Shown here: positions 27,069 to 36,904 of the stretch, one piece after another
Layout of the letters: every line of letters begins with the position of its first letter
How positions within the stretch are numbered: the stretch's first letter is position 1
Assembly (NCBI GenBank): GCA_028823485.1
Contig: JAPKBG010000014.1
Span: 1 to 58,998, forward strand
DNA length: 58,998 bases
Reading direction: 5' to 3'
DNA from: Methylophilaceae bacterium
GTDB taxonomy: Bacteria; Pseudomonadota; Gammaproteobacteria; Burkholderiales; Methylophilaceae
Notes under the pieces: generated by a model
What the model saw: only the letters and a program-made list of their open reading frames with translations
The model's database searches: none
Told to the model about the DNA's origin: nothing
Program-made: the position numbers and the translations under genes

Positions 27069-29651
27069 TTACTCTGTTGCTTTCTTAGGCGCCGCTTTTT
27101 TAGCAGGCGCCTTTTTAAAGGCGGCTTTCTTTGCAGCTGGTTTTTTTACAGCCGCTTTTTTATCTGCCGCTTTTTTAGCAGGCGCTCTTTTCTTCTTAGC
27201 TGGTGTGCCTTTCGCTTCTTTCTCTGCTAATAAGCCAATCGCCTCGTCAAAAGTCAGCTCTTCAGGTTTGATGCTTTTTGGCAATGTCGCACGGATCTTC
27301 TTATGTTGCACATAAGGGCCGTAGCGGCCATCAAATACCTCAACGCGGCCTTCGCCTGAAGGATGTTCACCCAAGTCGGCTAGTGGCGCAGGGCCGGTGT
27401 GTGCTTGTGCAATCAACTCTACCGCACCAGCGTTATCAATCTCAAACACATTAATGGTTTTCGGAATCGATTTAAACTTACCATCGTGATTCACATATGG
27501 GCCAAAACGGCCAATGTTCGCTACAATCTTTTTATTCGTCTCAGGATGCAATCCTAAGTCACGCGGTAATGATAGCAACATATTCGCCACGCCAAGATCC
27601 ACATCTGCAACTGGAATGTTTTTAGGCACGCTCACACGTTTTGGTTTTTTCTTCTCACCTTCAACTACTTCACCTAGTTGAATGTAAGGCCCATAAGGAC
27701 CATTCATCAAGAAGATGTCTTTTTCAGTCGCTTCGTCCTTGCCGATTAATACCGGATCAGAACCCACCTCAGCAGCGCCATCGGCATTGCGTTTGTAATC
27801 ACACTTAGGCTCATTGTTGTAACCCGTACAACCAATAAACGTACCGTAACGGCTTAACTGTTTCTGTAGCTGCTCACCACACTTAGGACACTTCTCATCA
27901 ATCAGTTCATTACCCGGACGATCAACATCAGCCTTGCTCAATACTTGCGTATTAAAACCAGTCCAGAATTCATCCATGAGCGGAATCCACTCACATGTGC
28001 CTTCAGCCACTTCATCCAATGCATTTTCTAAGTTAGCGGTGAAGTCGTAATCCACATATTTTCTAAAATGCTCAGTTAAGAACTTATTCACCACACGGCC
28101 AACATCGGTCGGCGTGAATCGCTTCTTATCCAGTAACACATATTCACGGTCTTGCAGCGTACTAATAATGCTGGCGTAAGTAGAAGGGCGGCCAATGCCA
28201 TACTCCTCTAATGTTTTCACCAAGCCCGCTTCACCATATCGTGGCGGAGGCTCAGTAAAGTGTTGGTCGCCGTGAATTTTATCGACATCCAAAATCTCGC
28301 CTGTTTCTAATGCAGGTAATTTCGCTTCAGCATCGTCATCAACAGCACTATCAGTACCTTCTTTATAAACACCGATAAAGCCAGGGAATACTAGCGTCTG
28401 ACCACTCGCACGGAATAAATTCGCTTCAGAACCTACGCTCAAATCAACACTCAACGCATCAAAAATCGCAGGCGACATTTGACTGGCCACCGTACGCTTC
28501 CAAATCAATTCATACAGCTTAAATTGCTCATCCGTTAAATACTGGCGCACTTTCGTTGGTGTACGCTCTACGTCTGTAGGCCGCACAGCCTCATGCGCTT
28601 CTTGCGCATTCTTAGATTTATTTTTGTAAAAGTTAGGCGTCTTAGGCACATGATCCGCATCAAAATTCTTCTTCACGTAATCGCGAATCTGCATCAATGC
28701 TTCTTGCGCCAAGCTCACGCCATCGGTACGCATATAGGTAATCAAACCCACCGTACCGCTGCCAACATCAATACCTTCATATAGCTGCTGTGCAATCCGC
28801 ATCGCGCGACTCGTGGTAAAGCCTAATTTACGCACTGATTCCTGTTGCAGCGTAGAAGTCGTAAATGGCGCCGCAGGGCTGCGTTTACGTTGCTTCTTCT
28901 CAACGCGTGAAATCGTTGCTTTACCCGCACTCGCTAATAATAGTTTGCCAACGATCTCAGCTTGTTGATCTTTCGTCGTCACCGTGAATTGTTCAACCTT
29001 CTCACCATTTAGCTTAATCAGCTTAGATGAGAAACCATGCTTTTGTTTTAAGGCATCAAGGTGAATGCTCCAATACTCTTTACTATCAAACGCCTCAATC
29101 TCTAACTCACGTTCCACAATCAAGCGTAAAGCTGGGCTCTGCACACGGCCGGCGGATAAACCGCGGCGAATCTTTTTCCAAAGTAATGGAGATAAGTTGA
29201 AACCCACCAAATAATCCAATGCACGACGCGCTTGCTGTGCATTCACTAAATTCATCGCAATATCACGTGGGTTATCAATCGCGTGTTGCACTGCTGTTTT
29301 GGTCACCTCGTTAAACTCAACGCGTTTCATTGCCTTGTTTTTGAGTAATTTTTTATCAGCTAGTAGCTCAGCAATATGCCAAGAAATCGCCTCACCCTCA
29401 CGGTCCGGATCGGTCGCGAGATAGATGATATCTGCCGCCTTCGCCGCTTTTGCGATGGCAGTGACGTGTTTGCTATTACGCTCAATAATATCGTACTTCA
29501 TTTCAAAGTTATTTTCAGTATCGACCGCGCCATTCTTAGGAATAAGATCACGAACATGGCCATAAGTCGCCAACACTTCAAAATCGCTACCAAGATATTT
29601 CTTGAGCGTTTTGGCCTTTGAAGGTGATTCTACAATGAGTAATTTAGACAT
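27069..29651 (-). CDS. topA: DNA topoisomerase I
   Basis: An 860-residue type IA topoisomerase that relaxes negative supercoils. The TOPRIM domain has 'VESPSKAKTL' and 'DPDREGEAI' (81-89). The active-site tyrosine is Y306 in 'GLITYMRTDGV'. A four-cysteine zinc motif 'CPKCGEQL...GCTGYNNEPKC' follows near residue 590, then Topo_C repeats ('RYGPYVQHKK', 'NIGRFGPYVNHDGKFKS'). The last 45 residues are a histone H1-like Lys/Ala tail, common in betaproteobacterial TopA. It is a single gene. Confidence 0.97.
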   Translation of the reverse strand: MSKLLIVESPSKAKTLKKYLGSDFEVLATYGHVRDLIPKNGAVDTENNFEMKYDIIERNSKHVTAIAKAAKAADIIYLATDPDREGEAISWHIAELLADKKLLKNKAMKRVEFNEVTKTAVQHAIDNPRDIAMNLVNAQQARRALDYLVGFNLSPLLWKKIRRGLSAGRVQSPALRLIVERELEIEAFDSKEYWSIHLDALKQKHGFSSKLIKLNGEKVEQFTVTTKDQQAEIVGKLLLASAGKATISRVEKKQRKRSPAAPFTTSTLQQESVRKLGFTTSRAMRIAQQLYEGIDVGSGTVGLITYMRTDGVSLAQEALMQIRDYVKKNFDADHVPKTPNFYKNKSKNAQEAHEAVRPTDVERTPTKVRQYLTDEQFKLYELIWKRTVASQMSPAIFDALSVDLSVGSEANLFRASGQTLVFPGFIGVYKEGTDSAVDDDAEAKLPALETGEILDVDKIHGDQHFTEPPPRYGEAGLVKTLEEYGIGRPSTYASIISTLQDREYVLLDKKRFTPTDVGRVVNKFLTEHFRKYVDYDFTANLENALDEVAEGTCEWIPLMDEFWTGFNTQVLSKADVDRPGNELIDEKCPKCGEQLQKQLSRYGTFIGCTGYNNEPKCDYKRNADGAAEVGSDPVLIGKDEATEKDIFLMNGPYGPYIQLGEVVEGEKKKPKRVSVPKNIPVADVDLGVANMLLSLPRDLGLHPETNKKIVANIGRFGPYVNHDGKFKSIPKTINVFEIDNAGAVELIAQAHTGPAPLADLGEHPSGEGRVEVFDGRYGPYVQHKKIRATLPKSIKPEELTFDEAIGLLAEKEAKGTPAKKKRAPAKKAADKKAAVKKPAAKKAAFKKAPAKKAAPKKATE

Positions 29652-29760
29652 TTAGGTAAACTTTAAGGTGCAATAATGTTATTAGAGGTTGCTTAGATAA
29701 TAGCAAGCAAAAGTGAAATTACACAACACAACTCTTAAAAAGAGCGATAAAAAGTGTTAA

Positions 29761-30672
29761 TTAAACCTTATTACGGCTAAATTCGATACGATTTCCATCT
29801 TCACTACTGATATTTAGAGCAGAACTCGCTTTTTCAATATCACCAAACAAAGGATCTTCATCACTGGCTTTGGCTTGGCTCATTCCTTTGAAATCATATA
29901 AATCCGTATCAGCCAAATGCGAAGGCTCCACATTCGTAATCGCACGGAAGATGTTATTAGTGCGACCCGGCTGCACGTGCTCCCAACTTTGCAACATGTC
30001 TTTAATGTTCTGACGCTGCAAATTCTCTTGGCTGCCACATAAGTTACACGGAATAATCGGAAAATCCATCCCACGCGCATACGCCGCAATATCCTTCTCA
30101 CTGCAATAAGCCAATGGGCGAATCACAATATTCTGCTTATCATTTGTTGATAGCTTAGGCGGCATCGCCTTCATCTTCGCACCAAAAAACATATTCAAGA
30201 AAAGTGTTTCTACAATGTCATCCCGATGATGCCCCAAGGCAATCTTAGTCGCGCCCAGCTTCTTAGCCGTTGTATAAATAATGCCACGGCGCAAACGAGA
30301 GCAAAGCGAACAAGTCGTCTTACCCTCAGGAATTTTCTCCTTCACCACAGAGTACGTATCCGCCTCCACAATGCGATACTCTACACCCAGCTGCTCAAAA
30401 TATGCAGGCAAAATATGCTCAGGAAAACCTGGCTGCTTCTGATCAAGATTCATCGCAATAATTTTGAATGTAATCGGCGCCCGCTCCTGCAAGGCCAACA
30501 GCATCATCAGCATGGCAAAGCTATCCTTACCGCCACTCATGCACACCAATACCGTATCGCCATCCTCCACCATATTGTAATCACCAATCGCCTTACCCGT
30601 CGCGCTAATCAATTGATTACGCAACTTCAAGAAGTTGTTACTGACGTCATGTGGGTAGTGTTGGGTTTTCAT
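29761..30672 (-). CDS. ttcA: tRNA 2-thiocytidine(32) synthetase TtcA
   Basis: A 303-residue ATP-pyrophosphatase-type tRNA thiolase. The PP-loop is '[10 protein letters not shown]'. Cysteine pairs '[11 protein letters not shown]' and '[12 protein letters not shown]' are the conserved motifs that hold the iron-sulfur cluster. '[20 protein letters not shown]' is the family signature. It converts cytidine 32 of certain tRNAs to 2-thiocytidine. It is monocistronic. Confidence 0.95.
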   Translation of the reverse strand: MKTQHYPHDVSNNFLKLRNQLISATGKAIGDYNMVEDGDTVLVCMSGGKDSFAMLMMLLALQERAPITFKIIAMNLDQKQPGFPEHILPAYFEQLGVEYRIVEADTYSVVKEKIPEGKTTCSLCSRLRRGIIYTTAKKLGATKIALGHHRDDIVETLFLNMFFGAKMKAMPPKLSTNDKQNIVIRPLAYCSEKDIAAYARGMDFPIIPCNLCGSQENLQRQNIKDMLQSWEHVQPGRTNNIFRAITNVEPSHLADTDLYDFKGMSQAKASDEDPLFGDIEKASSALNISSEDGNRIEFSRNKV

Positions 30673-30817
30673 GATCTGGGATTATAGCGTAAAAAAGTTT
30701 TTTTTGTATGTAACCGATTGAATTATAGTTAATTTTTATTATTTTTTAGCTTTTATTTATCGATAGAGTTATTTGGATTGTGTAGAAAATCTATTGCATA
30801 ATTGACACATCTTAATT

Positions 30818-30850
30818 ATATGTCGAAATTTTATATAAAAATCGACATAT
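30818..30850. repeat. Perfect 9-bp inverted repeat
   Basis: ATATGTCGA (30818-30826) and TCGACATAT (30842-30850) are exact reverse complements separated by 15 AT-rich bases. They stand at the edge of the Fic remnant. It could be an old operator or a junction left by deletion. Confidence 0.5.
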
Positions 30851-31077
30851 ATGGTTTAGCAGCAAAACAAATTAAGGAGTTAAGCCGTTTATTAGATGCT
30901 GGGCCAGAAGGCTTTGAGGGTAAGCTAAATGCGAGAAAATACATCAGTATTGCAGGCATAGTAAAAACAATAGCAACAAGACATTTACAAGAGCTGTTAG
31001 AGAAGAGTTGTATCGCTAAGTGCTAAGGTGGCGGCTGAAGTACGCGCTACGATATTCTTTGGCCTGAGAAGATTTAA
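30850..31077 (+). pseudogene. Fic-family protein, C-terminal remnant
   Basis: The frame reads 'LAAKQIKELSRLLDAGPEGFEGKLNARKYISIAG', then 'IATRHLQELLEKSCI', which resembles the C-terminal winged-helix part of Fic/DOC proteins of the DUF4172 type. A TAA stop at 31024-31026 is followed in the same frame by 'GGG', a TGA, then 'STRYDILWPEKI' and a final TAA, which matches the usual protein end. The catalytic Fic motif (HPFxxGNGR) is absent. It is therefore a relic with two internal stops and no 5' part. Its left border is approximate. Confidence 0.72.
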
Positions 31078-31103
31078 TACAGGTAAAAATATGTATAGGT
31101 ATT

Positions 31104-31886
31104 CTATAAATTAATCGATCTGCCACCATCCACAGCTAAGACATGTCCTGTAATAAACGGCGCATCGGCGGCTAGAAACTTCACTGCTTTTGCAATATCC
31201 GTTGGGTCGCCTATGCGTTTGAGTAGGGTTTGTGAGATGACGCGTTTAAGGTAATCCTCATCAAATTCTTTATTATCTTCTGGCCATAGCACGGGGCCGG
31301 GGGCGACGGCGTTGACGCGGATATCTGGGCTGAGTTCTTGCGCGAGTGATTTGGTGAGGGTGACTAAGCCTCCTTTGGCGACGCTATAGACGACATAGCC
31401 TTTTTTTGGCCGCTCTACGTGTATATCGGTAATGTTGACGATGCAGCCTTGGCTTTTCTTTAACTCGATCGCGGCGGCTTGCGATAAAAACATTGGCGCT
31501 TTTAAATTGCTGCCTATGAGGTCATGCCAGTTATCTTCATTGATATTACCGACTTCTGTTGACGTATAGGTTGAGGCGTTATTAATTAGGATGTCGAGTT
31601 GGCCGAAGCGTTTGGTTGTTTCGGTGACAAGGTTTGGGACTAGGGCGACATTCAGTAAATCACATTGCACGATGCTAACGCTATCAGGGCGTTGCTGATT
31701 GAGTTCAGTTTGCAATGCTTTCGCGGCTTGTTTTGAGCTGTTGTAATGAATCATCAAGTTAGCGCCATGCGCATGTAGCTCACGCGAGATGGATGCGCCG
31801 ACGCGTTTTGCGCCGCCTGTGATGAGGACGACTTTTTTTTCTAGGCTAGTGCTCTGTGAACTACTGCTTTGTAAAGTAAGGCTCAA
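31104..31886 (-). CDS. SDR family oxidoreductase, pteridine reductase-like
   Basis: A 260-residue short-chain dehydrogenase. The cofactor loop is 'VLITGGAKRVGASI', with the Arg of the TGxxxRxG motif typical of NADPH-dependent pteridine reductases (FolM/PTR1). 'LINNASTYTSTEVG', the catalytic 'YSVAKGG' and 'VNAVAPGPVLWPE' follow. It may reduce dihydropterins. It is divergent from the MidA-like gene, a frequent pairing in betaproteobacteria. The start may be downstream of the Ser/Gln-rich leader (residues 1-15). Confidence 0.85.
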   Translation of the reverse strand: MSLTLQSSSSQSTSLEKKVVLITGGAKRVGASISRELHAHGANLMIHYNSSKQAAKALQTELNQQRPDSVSIVQCDLLNVALVPNLVTETTKRFGQLDILINNASTYTSTEVGNINEDNWHDLIGSNLKAPMFLSQAAAIELKKSQGCIVNITDIHVERPKKGYVVYSVAKGGLVTLTKSLAQELSPDIRVNAVAPGPVLWPEDNKEFDEDYLKRVISQTLLKRIGDPTDIAKAVKFLAADAPFITGHVLAVDGGRSINL

Positions 31887-31926
31887 TTGCTTGCTCGTTT
31901 TCGTTTTAAAAATATTATAATGAGTG

Positions 31927-33153
31927 ATGACTGCTTTCTCACGACCATCATCTAAGCCGCCTCAATCAACCTTAATTGGACTGTCTTTACCTGAAGCATC
32001 AGCCGAGTCGCTAGAATATAGCCAACAGCTTAGCGATTTAGTTCAACAAGAAATGGCGAAAGCAGGCGGCTGGCTGTCATTTTCGGACTTTATGCACATG
32101 GCGCTTTATACGCCAGAACTTGGGTATTATAGCGGTGGTTTGACTAAGTTTGGTAGTGATGAAAACGGCGGTGGTGATTTTGTCACTGCGCCGCAAATTT
32201 CACCGTTGTTTGCACAATCGTTGGCGCAACAAGTTGGTCAAGTCCTTTCGTCCGTATCAAGGGATGCGAGTGTATTAGAGCTGGGAGCAGGAACAGGAAA
32301 GTTGGCGGCTGATTTGTTATTGGCTTTGGATGAGCTGAATCAATTGCCGAATCAATATTGCATTTTAGAAGTAAGTGTTCACTTGCGTCAGGTGCAACGT
32401 GATACATTGCAAGAAAGGTTACCACAAGCTTTATTTGGAAAAGTAACATGGTTAGATGGCTTGCCGAATGACTTCGTGGGCATGATCTTGGGTAATGAAG
32501 TACTGGATGCGATACCTGTGCATCTGCTGGTGAAAAAAGAAGGCGGCTTGTATGAGCGTGGCGTTGCTTTTGATGATGGCTTTCAATGGCAAGATAAAGT
32601 TTTAAAAAGCGTTGACTTAGCTGATGGGTTAGATGTTGACCAACTCCCCAATGATTATTTAACCGAAGTCTGCCCTGCTGCAAATGGGTTGATACAGAGT
32701 TTAGGCGCGGCACTCAAAACGGGTGCGGTGCTAATGATTGATTATGGTTTTGCTGCCAATGAGTATTATCACTCGCAACGAAATGAAGGCACGTTGATGT
32801 GCCATTATCAACATTACGCGCATAGCGATCCGTTGGTTTATATTGGGCTGCAAGATGTAACGGCGCATGTGAATTTTTCGGCGATTGCACAAGCTGGGTT
32901 GGATGGCGGTTTGGATTTTTACGGTTATTGTTCGCAAGCGCAGTTTTTATTGAATTGTGGCTTATTGAATTTTTTAGCCAAAGAGTCGCCAGACGATATT
33001 GCGCGCTATACGCCTATCGCGGCGGGGGTACAGAAATTATTATCACCATCGGAAATGGGTGATTTGTTTAAAGTCATTAGTTTTACCAAAGACTTGAATG
33101 ATGACCTTGCATTACTTGGTTTTGTAGAAGGCGATAAGTCACACACTCTCTAG
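31927..33153 (+). CDS. MidA/NDUFAF7-family SAM-dependent methyltransferase
   Basis: About 408 residues. The N-terminal segment '[23 protein letters not shown]' and '[21 protein letters not shown]' are signatures of the DUF185/MidA family. The SAM site is '[16 protein letters not shown]', and '[13 protein letters not shown]' and '[20 protein letters not shown]' follow. The mitochondrial homologue methylates an arginine of complex I; the bacterial target is unproven. ATG at 31927 is used; GTG at 31924 is adjacent. It is followed 13 bases later by trmB. Confidence 0.9.
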   Translation: MTAFSRPSSKPPQSTLIGLSLPEASAESLEYSQQLSDLVQQEMAKAGGWLSFSDFMHMALYTPELGYYSGGLTKFGSDENGGGDFVTAPQISPLFAQSLAQQVGQVLSSVSRDASVLELGAGTGKLAADLLLALDELNQLPNQYCILEVSVHLRQVQRDTLQERLPQALFGKVTWLDGLPNDFVGMILGNEVLDAIPVHLLVKKEGGLYERGVAFDDGFQWQDKVLKSVDLADGLDVDQLPNDYLTEVCPAANGLIQSLGAALKTGAVLMIDYGFAANEYYHSQRNEGTLMCHYQHYAHSDPLVYIGLQDVTAHVNFSAIAQAGLDGGLDFYGYCSQAQFLLNCGLLNFLAKESPDDIARYTPIAAGVQKLLSPSEMGDLFKVISFTKDLNDDLALLGFVEGDKSHTL

Positions 33154-33166
33154 TATAATCACGGCC

Positions 33167-33910
33167 ATGACAGATAAAGATAATAACCCAACTTACCAAC
33201 GACGCGTTTTCGAAGAAAGCGAAGACCCGAAGCAACGTAAGATTCGTAGCTTTGTATTGCGTCAAGGTCGTTTAACCCCTGCGCAAGAGCGTGCATTTGA
33301 GTCGGCTTGGCCTGCATTTGGGCTTGAGTATCAGAAGACGCTGATTGATCTTAACGAAATATTTGGCCGTCCAGACACTAAGACTGATGCAAAAAAGGTA
33401 CTGGAAATTGGTTTTGGTATGGGAGACGCAACAGCTAAAATTGCACAGACTTTGCCGGACCATGATTTCTTGGCAGTAGAGGTGCATGCGCCAGGCGTGG
33501 GTGCTTTGCTGAAGTTAATCGAAGAAGATGATATTGATAACATCCGCATTATTCAACACGATGCGGTTGAGGTGCTGAATAATATGTTGGCCGATGCTTC
33601 TTTAGATGGCGTGCATATTTTCTTTCCTGACCCTTGGCATAAGAAGCGTCACAACAAACGTCGCTTGATTAAAGCTGAATTTGTAAAGCTGCTATGTAGT
33701 AAGCTGAAAGTGGGCGCTTACTTACATGTGGCGACTGACTGGGAAGAATATGCGGAATGGGTCTTGGAAGTATTGCAGGCTGAGCCGCAATTGAAAAACA
33801 CGGCTGAAACCTATGCTGAAAAGCCGAGCTACCGACCACTCACCAAGTTTGAAAATCGCGGCATCAAGCTCGGTCATGGGGTTTGGGATTTGGTTTGCCT
33901 TAAAGCTTAA
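33167..33910 (+). CDS. trmB: tRNA (guanine(46)-N7)-methyltransferase
   Basis: A 247-residue TrmB. Its SAM motif is '[16 protein letters not shown]'; the signatures '[21 protein letters not shown]' and '[15 protein letters not shown]' are diagnostic, as is the N-terminal '[17 protein letters not shown]'. It methylates G46 in the variable loop of tRNAs. It is probably co-transcribed with the preceding methyltransferase gene. Confidence 0.96.
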   Translation: MTDKDNNPTYQRRVFEESEDPKQRKIRSFVLRQGRLTPAQERAFESAWPAFGLEYQKTLIDLNEIFGRPDTKTDAKKVLEIGFGMGDATAKIAQTLPDHDFLAVEVHAPGVGALLKLIEEDDIDNIRIIQHDAVEVLNNMLADASLDGVHIFFPDPWHKKRHNKRRLIKAEFVKLLCSKLKVGAYLHVATDWEEYAEWVLEVLQAEPQLKNTAETYAEKPSYRPLTKFENRGIKLGHGVWDLVCLKA

Positions 33911-33996
33911 TACCTAAGACTTCAAGCTGTAAGACTAAGTTAGTCGCCTTGTGCATCATCATCTTCTGGTGATGCATTTTCATTTTTTGAGTTTGA

Positions 33997-34629
33997 TTAG
34001 TCTTGTATTGAACCTTCTTCAACTGGATCTAACCAGCCACCAATCATTTTCTCAGCTTCTTGAACACCTTCTCTTTTCAGGCTAGAAAAAGATTGCACGG
34101 TGACATTCTCACCCCAACCTTCAGTCAGTGCTTTTCTCGTTTTGAATAAAGATTGCTTCTCTTCGTTGCGCGATAGCTTGTCTGATTTGGTCAGCAAGAC
34201 GTGCACTGGTTTGCCGGTATAGCAAAACCAATCGAGCATTTGTATATCAAGTGGCTGGAGTGGGCGGCGACTATCCATGACCAATACTAGGCCAGCTAAG
34301 CTCGTTCTTTCTGTGAGGTAGGCGGATAGTACGCCTTGCCAATGATTGCGAATTTTCTCAGGTACTTTTGCATAGCCGTAACCCGGTAAATCCACCAAAA
34401 ACTTGTCGTCGCCTCTTTCGGGGTTTAAACAGAAAAAGTTAATTAATTGCGTACGCCCTGGTTGCTTACTGACATAAGCCAAACGGTTGTGATTGACTAG
34501 AGTGTTGAGCGCGCTAGATTTGCCTGCATTTGAACGTCCCGCAAACGCAATTTCTACGCCGATAGGAGGCGGTAAATCGGTCATTTTATTAGCTGAAATA
34601 TAGAAGGCTGCATTTTGAAATAGCGACAT
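33997..34629 (-). CDS. engB: Ribosome biogenesis GTPase EngB (YihA/YsxC)
   Basis: A 210-residue small GTPase needed for 50S subunit assembly. The G motifs are 'GRSNAGKSS' (G1), '[11 protein letters not shown]' (G3) and '[10 protein letters not shown]' (G4). The frame stops at TAA 33997-33999, but the same frame stays open for about 18 more codons of acidic composition ('SKNENASPEDDDAQGD') before another TAA near 33941, suggesting a recently shortened tail. It is divergent from the cytochrome c gene, a typical pairing. Confidence 0.95.
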   Translation of the reverse strand: MSLFQNAAFYISANKMTDLPPPIGVEIAFAGRSNAGKSSALNTLVNHNRLAYVSKQPGRTQLINFFCLNPERGDDKFLVDLPGYGYAKVPEKIRNHWQGVLSAYLTERTSLAGLVLVMDSRRPLQPLDIQMLDWFCYTGKPVHVLLTKSDKLSRNEEKQSLFKTRKALTEGWGENVTVQSFSSLKREGVQEAEKMIGGWLDPVEEGSIQD

Positions 34630-34740
34630 GATGTACTTGTGTTCGTAAATGGCTAATATGCCTAAGGTGTAAATGCTATCACGAACGGGTTAACTTTGAT
34701 AAAATAAGCGTCTTAAATTATCTAGATATCTGGAGCAAGT

Positions 34741-35355
34741 ATGCGTATCAGGGCCTTATTCTTATCAATTCTGCTTTTAATGGCTTCTCATGGCGTAGGC
34801 GCAAAAGAAGAGCATGTGTCCGATTTAAGTGCCGCTAAGACAACGGTGGAAACCGTTTGTGCTGCCTGCCATGGTGTGGATGGCAATAGCAGCATTGCAA
34901 TCAACCCAAAGTTGGCTGATCAACACGCAGATTATTTAGCTAAGCAATTACATGACTTTAAATCAGGTAAACGTGCCAATGCGGTGATGGGTGGCATGGT
35001 TGCTAATCTGACAGATGAAGATATGCAAGGCTTGGCTGACTACTTCGCTACGCAAACACCTAAGCTTGGTAAAGCCAAAACAAACGGTAAGGGTTCATTA
35101 GGTGAGAAAATTTATCGCGGTGGCATTACAGAGACAAGCGTTCCTGCATGCGCATCATGCCATGGTGCAAATGGTGAAGGCTTGCCTAAGCGTTTCCCGC
35201 GCGTTTCTGGTCAGCATGCTGAATATACGGTTCAACAGTTGAATGCATTTAGAAAAGGGGAACGCGCGAACGGCCCTATGATGCAAGTGATTGCAGCAAA
35301 AATGACTGAGGCTGAAATGCAAGCAGTTGCTGATTACATTCAAGGCTTACGTTAA
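34741..35355 (+). CDS. Dihaem cytochrome c (c4-like)
   Basis: A 204-residue periplasmic protein with a signal peptide (1-21). There are two class I haem sites, 'CAACHG' (C40, C43, H44) and 'CASCHG' (C137, C140, H141), each followed by a methionine ligand region ('GGMVANLTDEDM' and 'GPMMQVIAAKMTEAEM'). The two-lobed layout is that of cytochrome c4, which passes electrons from the bc1 complex to terminal oxidases. It is divergent from engB. Confidence 0.93.
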   Translation: MRIRALFLSILLLMASHGVGAKEEHVSDLSAAKTTVETVCAACHGVDGNSSIAINPKLADQHADYLAKQLHDFKSGKRANAVMGGMVANLTDEDMQGLADYFATQTPKLGKAKTNGKGSLGEKIYRGGITETSVPACASCHGANGEGLPKRFPRVSGQHAEYTVQQLNAFRKGERANGPMMQVIAAKMTEAEMQAVADYIQGLR

Positions 35356-35476
35356 TTTTAAATAAGCACTGGCAATAAAATCTTATTAGGAGGTTGGTCT
35401 ATCGGTGATGTGTGAATAGTTGTGGCATCAGTAGTCAAAAAATAAACAATCGTTTTTAAAAATAATAATAAAAAGG

Positions 35477-36055
35477 ATGTGGAACGAATAAAAATAAAGT
35501 CTTCACACTTGTTGAGCTTGCTATGGTGTCGGTGATTATCGGGTTGTTGCTTGGCTTTGTGCTAAAGGGAAAAACATTGATAGGTAGTGCCAAGGTTAAG
35601 AAGATGGCAAGAGATTTTCAGAATGTACAACTGTATATACACGGGTACCAAGACCGATTTAAAACCCTGCCAGGTGATTGCGGATGTGCATGTCGCCGGC
35701 TCTAATCCGACTAATGGCGCACGTAATGGCTTGATAGAAGGTGCTTGGGACACAGCAGATGTCCTGTGTTATCTGGCAGCATGTCCGTTTAGCGTACTTG
35801 TCTGCTGGTTCAACTACGGTTGATTGTGCCGCTAATAATAACTATTAACCTAGAAATGCTGATGGTGGTTTAATTGATGTTCAGAGCCTCGCCATTTTTA
35901 CTGAAATCCCAGGCATGGGCGGATCTTATTTCGTTTGTTCTGATACAATATTGGGCCGGTTGGCTAAACAGGTAGACTTAACACTGAATGATGGTGTTGA
36001 AAAATTAAGTCGATTTTGTGGCCTTTTATTTTCAATTGTTACCGATATGAATTAA
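35477..36055 (+). pseudogene. Broken prepilin-like (type IV pilin/pseudopilin) gene
   Basis: An ATG at 35477, after AAAAGG, is out of frame with the hallmark prepilin segment 'NKNKVFTLVELAMVSVIIGLLLG'. That frame gives 'DFQNVQLYIHGYQDRFKTLPGD', then shifts to 'VAGSNPTNGARNGLIEGAWDTAD', and shifts again to 'IWQHVRLAYLSAGSTTVDCAANNNY'. A stop is followed by 'PRNADGGLIDVQS' and 'TEIPGMGGSYFVCSDTILGRLAKQVDLTLNDG'. At least three frameshifts and one stop are present. Nearly the full length of a large pseudopilin of about 190 residues can be traced. Confidence 0.85.
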
Positions 36056-36100
36056 AATACATTCTAACTTACAAGACTAGTTATCAATAATTTACAACCA

Positions 36101-36904
36101 ATGACTCAAAATATCGTAGAAATTGACAACCTATCATTTGGCTACAAAAACCGAACCTTACATAAGGGCATTTCTATGACCTTTCCTAAGGGAAAGGTTG
36201 TGGCGATTATGGGCGGCAGTGGTAGTGGTAAAACAACACTGCTACGTTTGATTGGCGGACAGTTTAAACCGTCCGCTGGTGAAGTTCGTGTGACTGGCGA
36301 GGTTGTGCACAAGCAGAGCCGAGGCGGGCTTTATCAGTTACGCCGCAAAATGGGCATGCTGTTTCAGCAAGGTGCTTTGTTTACCGATTTGTCTGTTTAT
36401 GACAATGTTGCTTTTCCAATGCGCGAACTATCTGACCTATCAGAAAGCATGATTCGCGATTTAGTGCTATTGAAGTTACATGCTGTCGGTTTGCGTGGCG
36501 CCCATCAGCTAATGCCAACAGAGTTGTCAGGCGGTATGGCGAGACGTGTGGCCTTAGCCAGAGCGATTGCATTAGACCCACAGATTATGATGTATGACGA
36601 GCCATTTGCTGGTTTAGATCCTATTTCTATGGCGGTGATTTGCGATTTAATTCGTACGCTTAATGATGCACTTGGTATTACGTCTATCGTGGTCACGCAT
36701 GATGTGGAAGAAACTTTCTCATTTGCTGATTATATTTATTTTGTGGCAGACGGTGTGGTGGCCGCAGAGGGGTCACCAGATGATTTACGTCAATCTACGT
36801 TGCCGTTTATCCATCAGTTTGTGCATGGTGAAAAAGATGGGCCAGTGCCCTTCCATTATGCCACAGGTGATTATAAGCAAGATTTATTAGGGCCAGAAGC
36901 ATGA
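36101..36904 (+). CDS. mlaF: Phospholipid transport ABC ATPase MlaF
   Basis: A 267-residue ABC ATPase with Walker A 'GGSGSGKTT', signature 'LSGGMARRVALARAI' and Walker B 'IMMYDEPFAGLDPI'. It powers the Mla complex (MlaFEDB) that moves phospholipids between the periplasmic carrier MlaC and the inner membrane to keep outer-membrane asymmetry. First of five mla genes; it overlaps mlaE by four bases (ATGA). Confidence 0.94.
   Translation: MTQNIVEIDNLSFGYKNRTLHKGISMTFPKGKVVAIMGGSGSGKTTLLRLIGGQFKPSAGEVRVTGEVVHKQSRGGLYQLRRKMGMLFQQGALFTDLSVYDNVAFPMRELSDLSESMIRDLVLLKLHAVGLRGAHQLMPTELSGGMARRVALARAIALDPQIMMYDEPFAGLDPISMAVICDLIRTLNDALGITSIVVTHDVEETFSFADYIYFVADGVVAAEGSPDDLRQSTLPFIHQFVHGEKDGPVPFHYATGDYKQDLLGPEA

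Noticed and set aside
27069-27210. TopA Lys/Ala-rich tail as a novelty
   Set aside because: Such histone-like tails are common on betaproteobacterial topoisomerase I.
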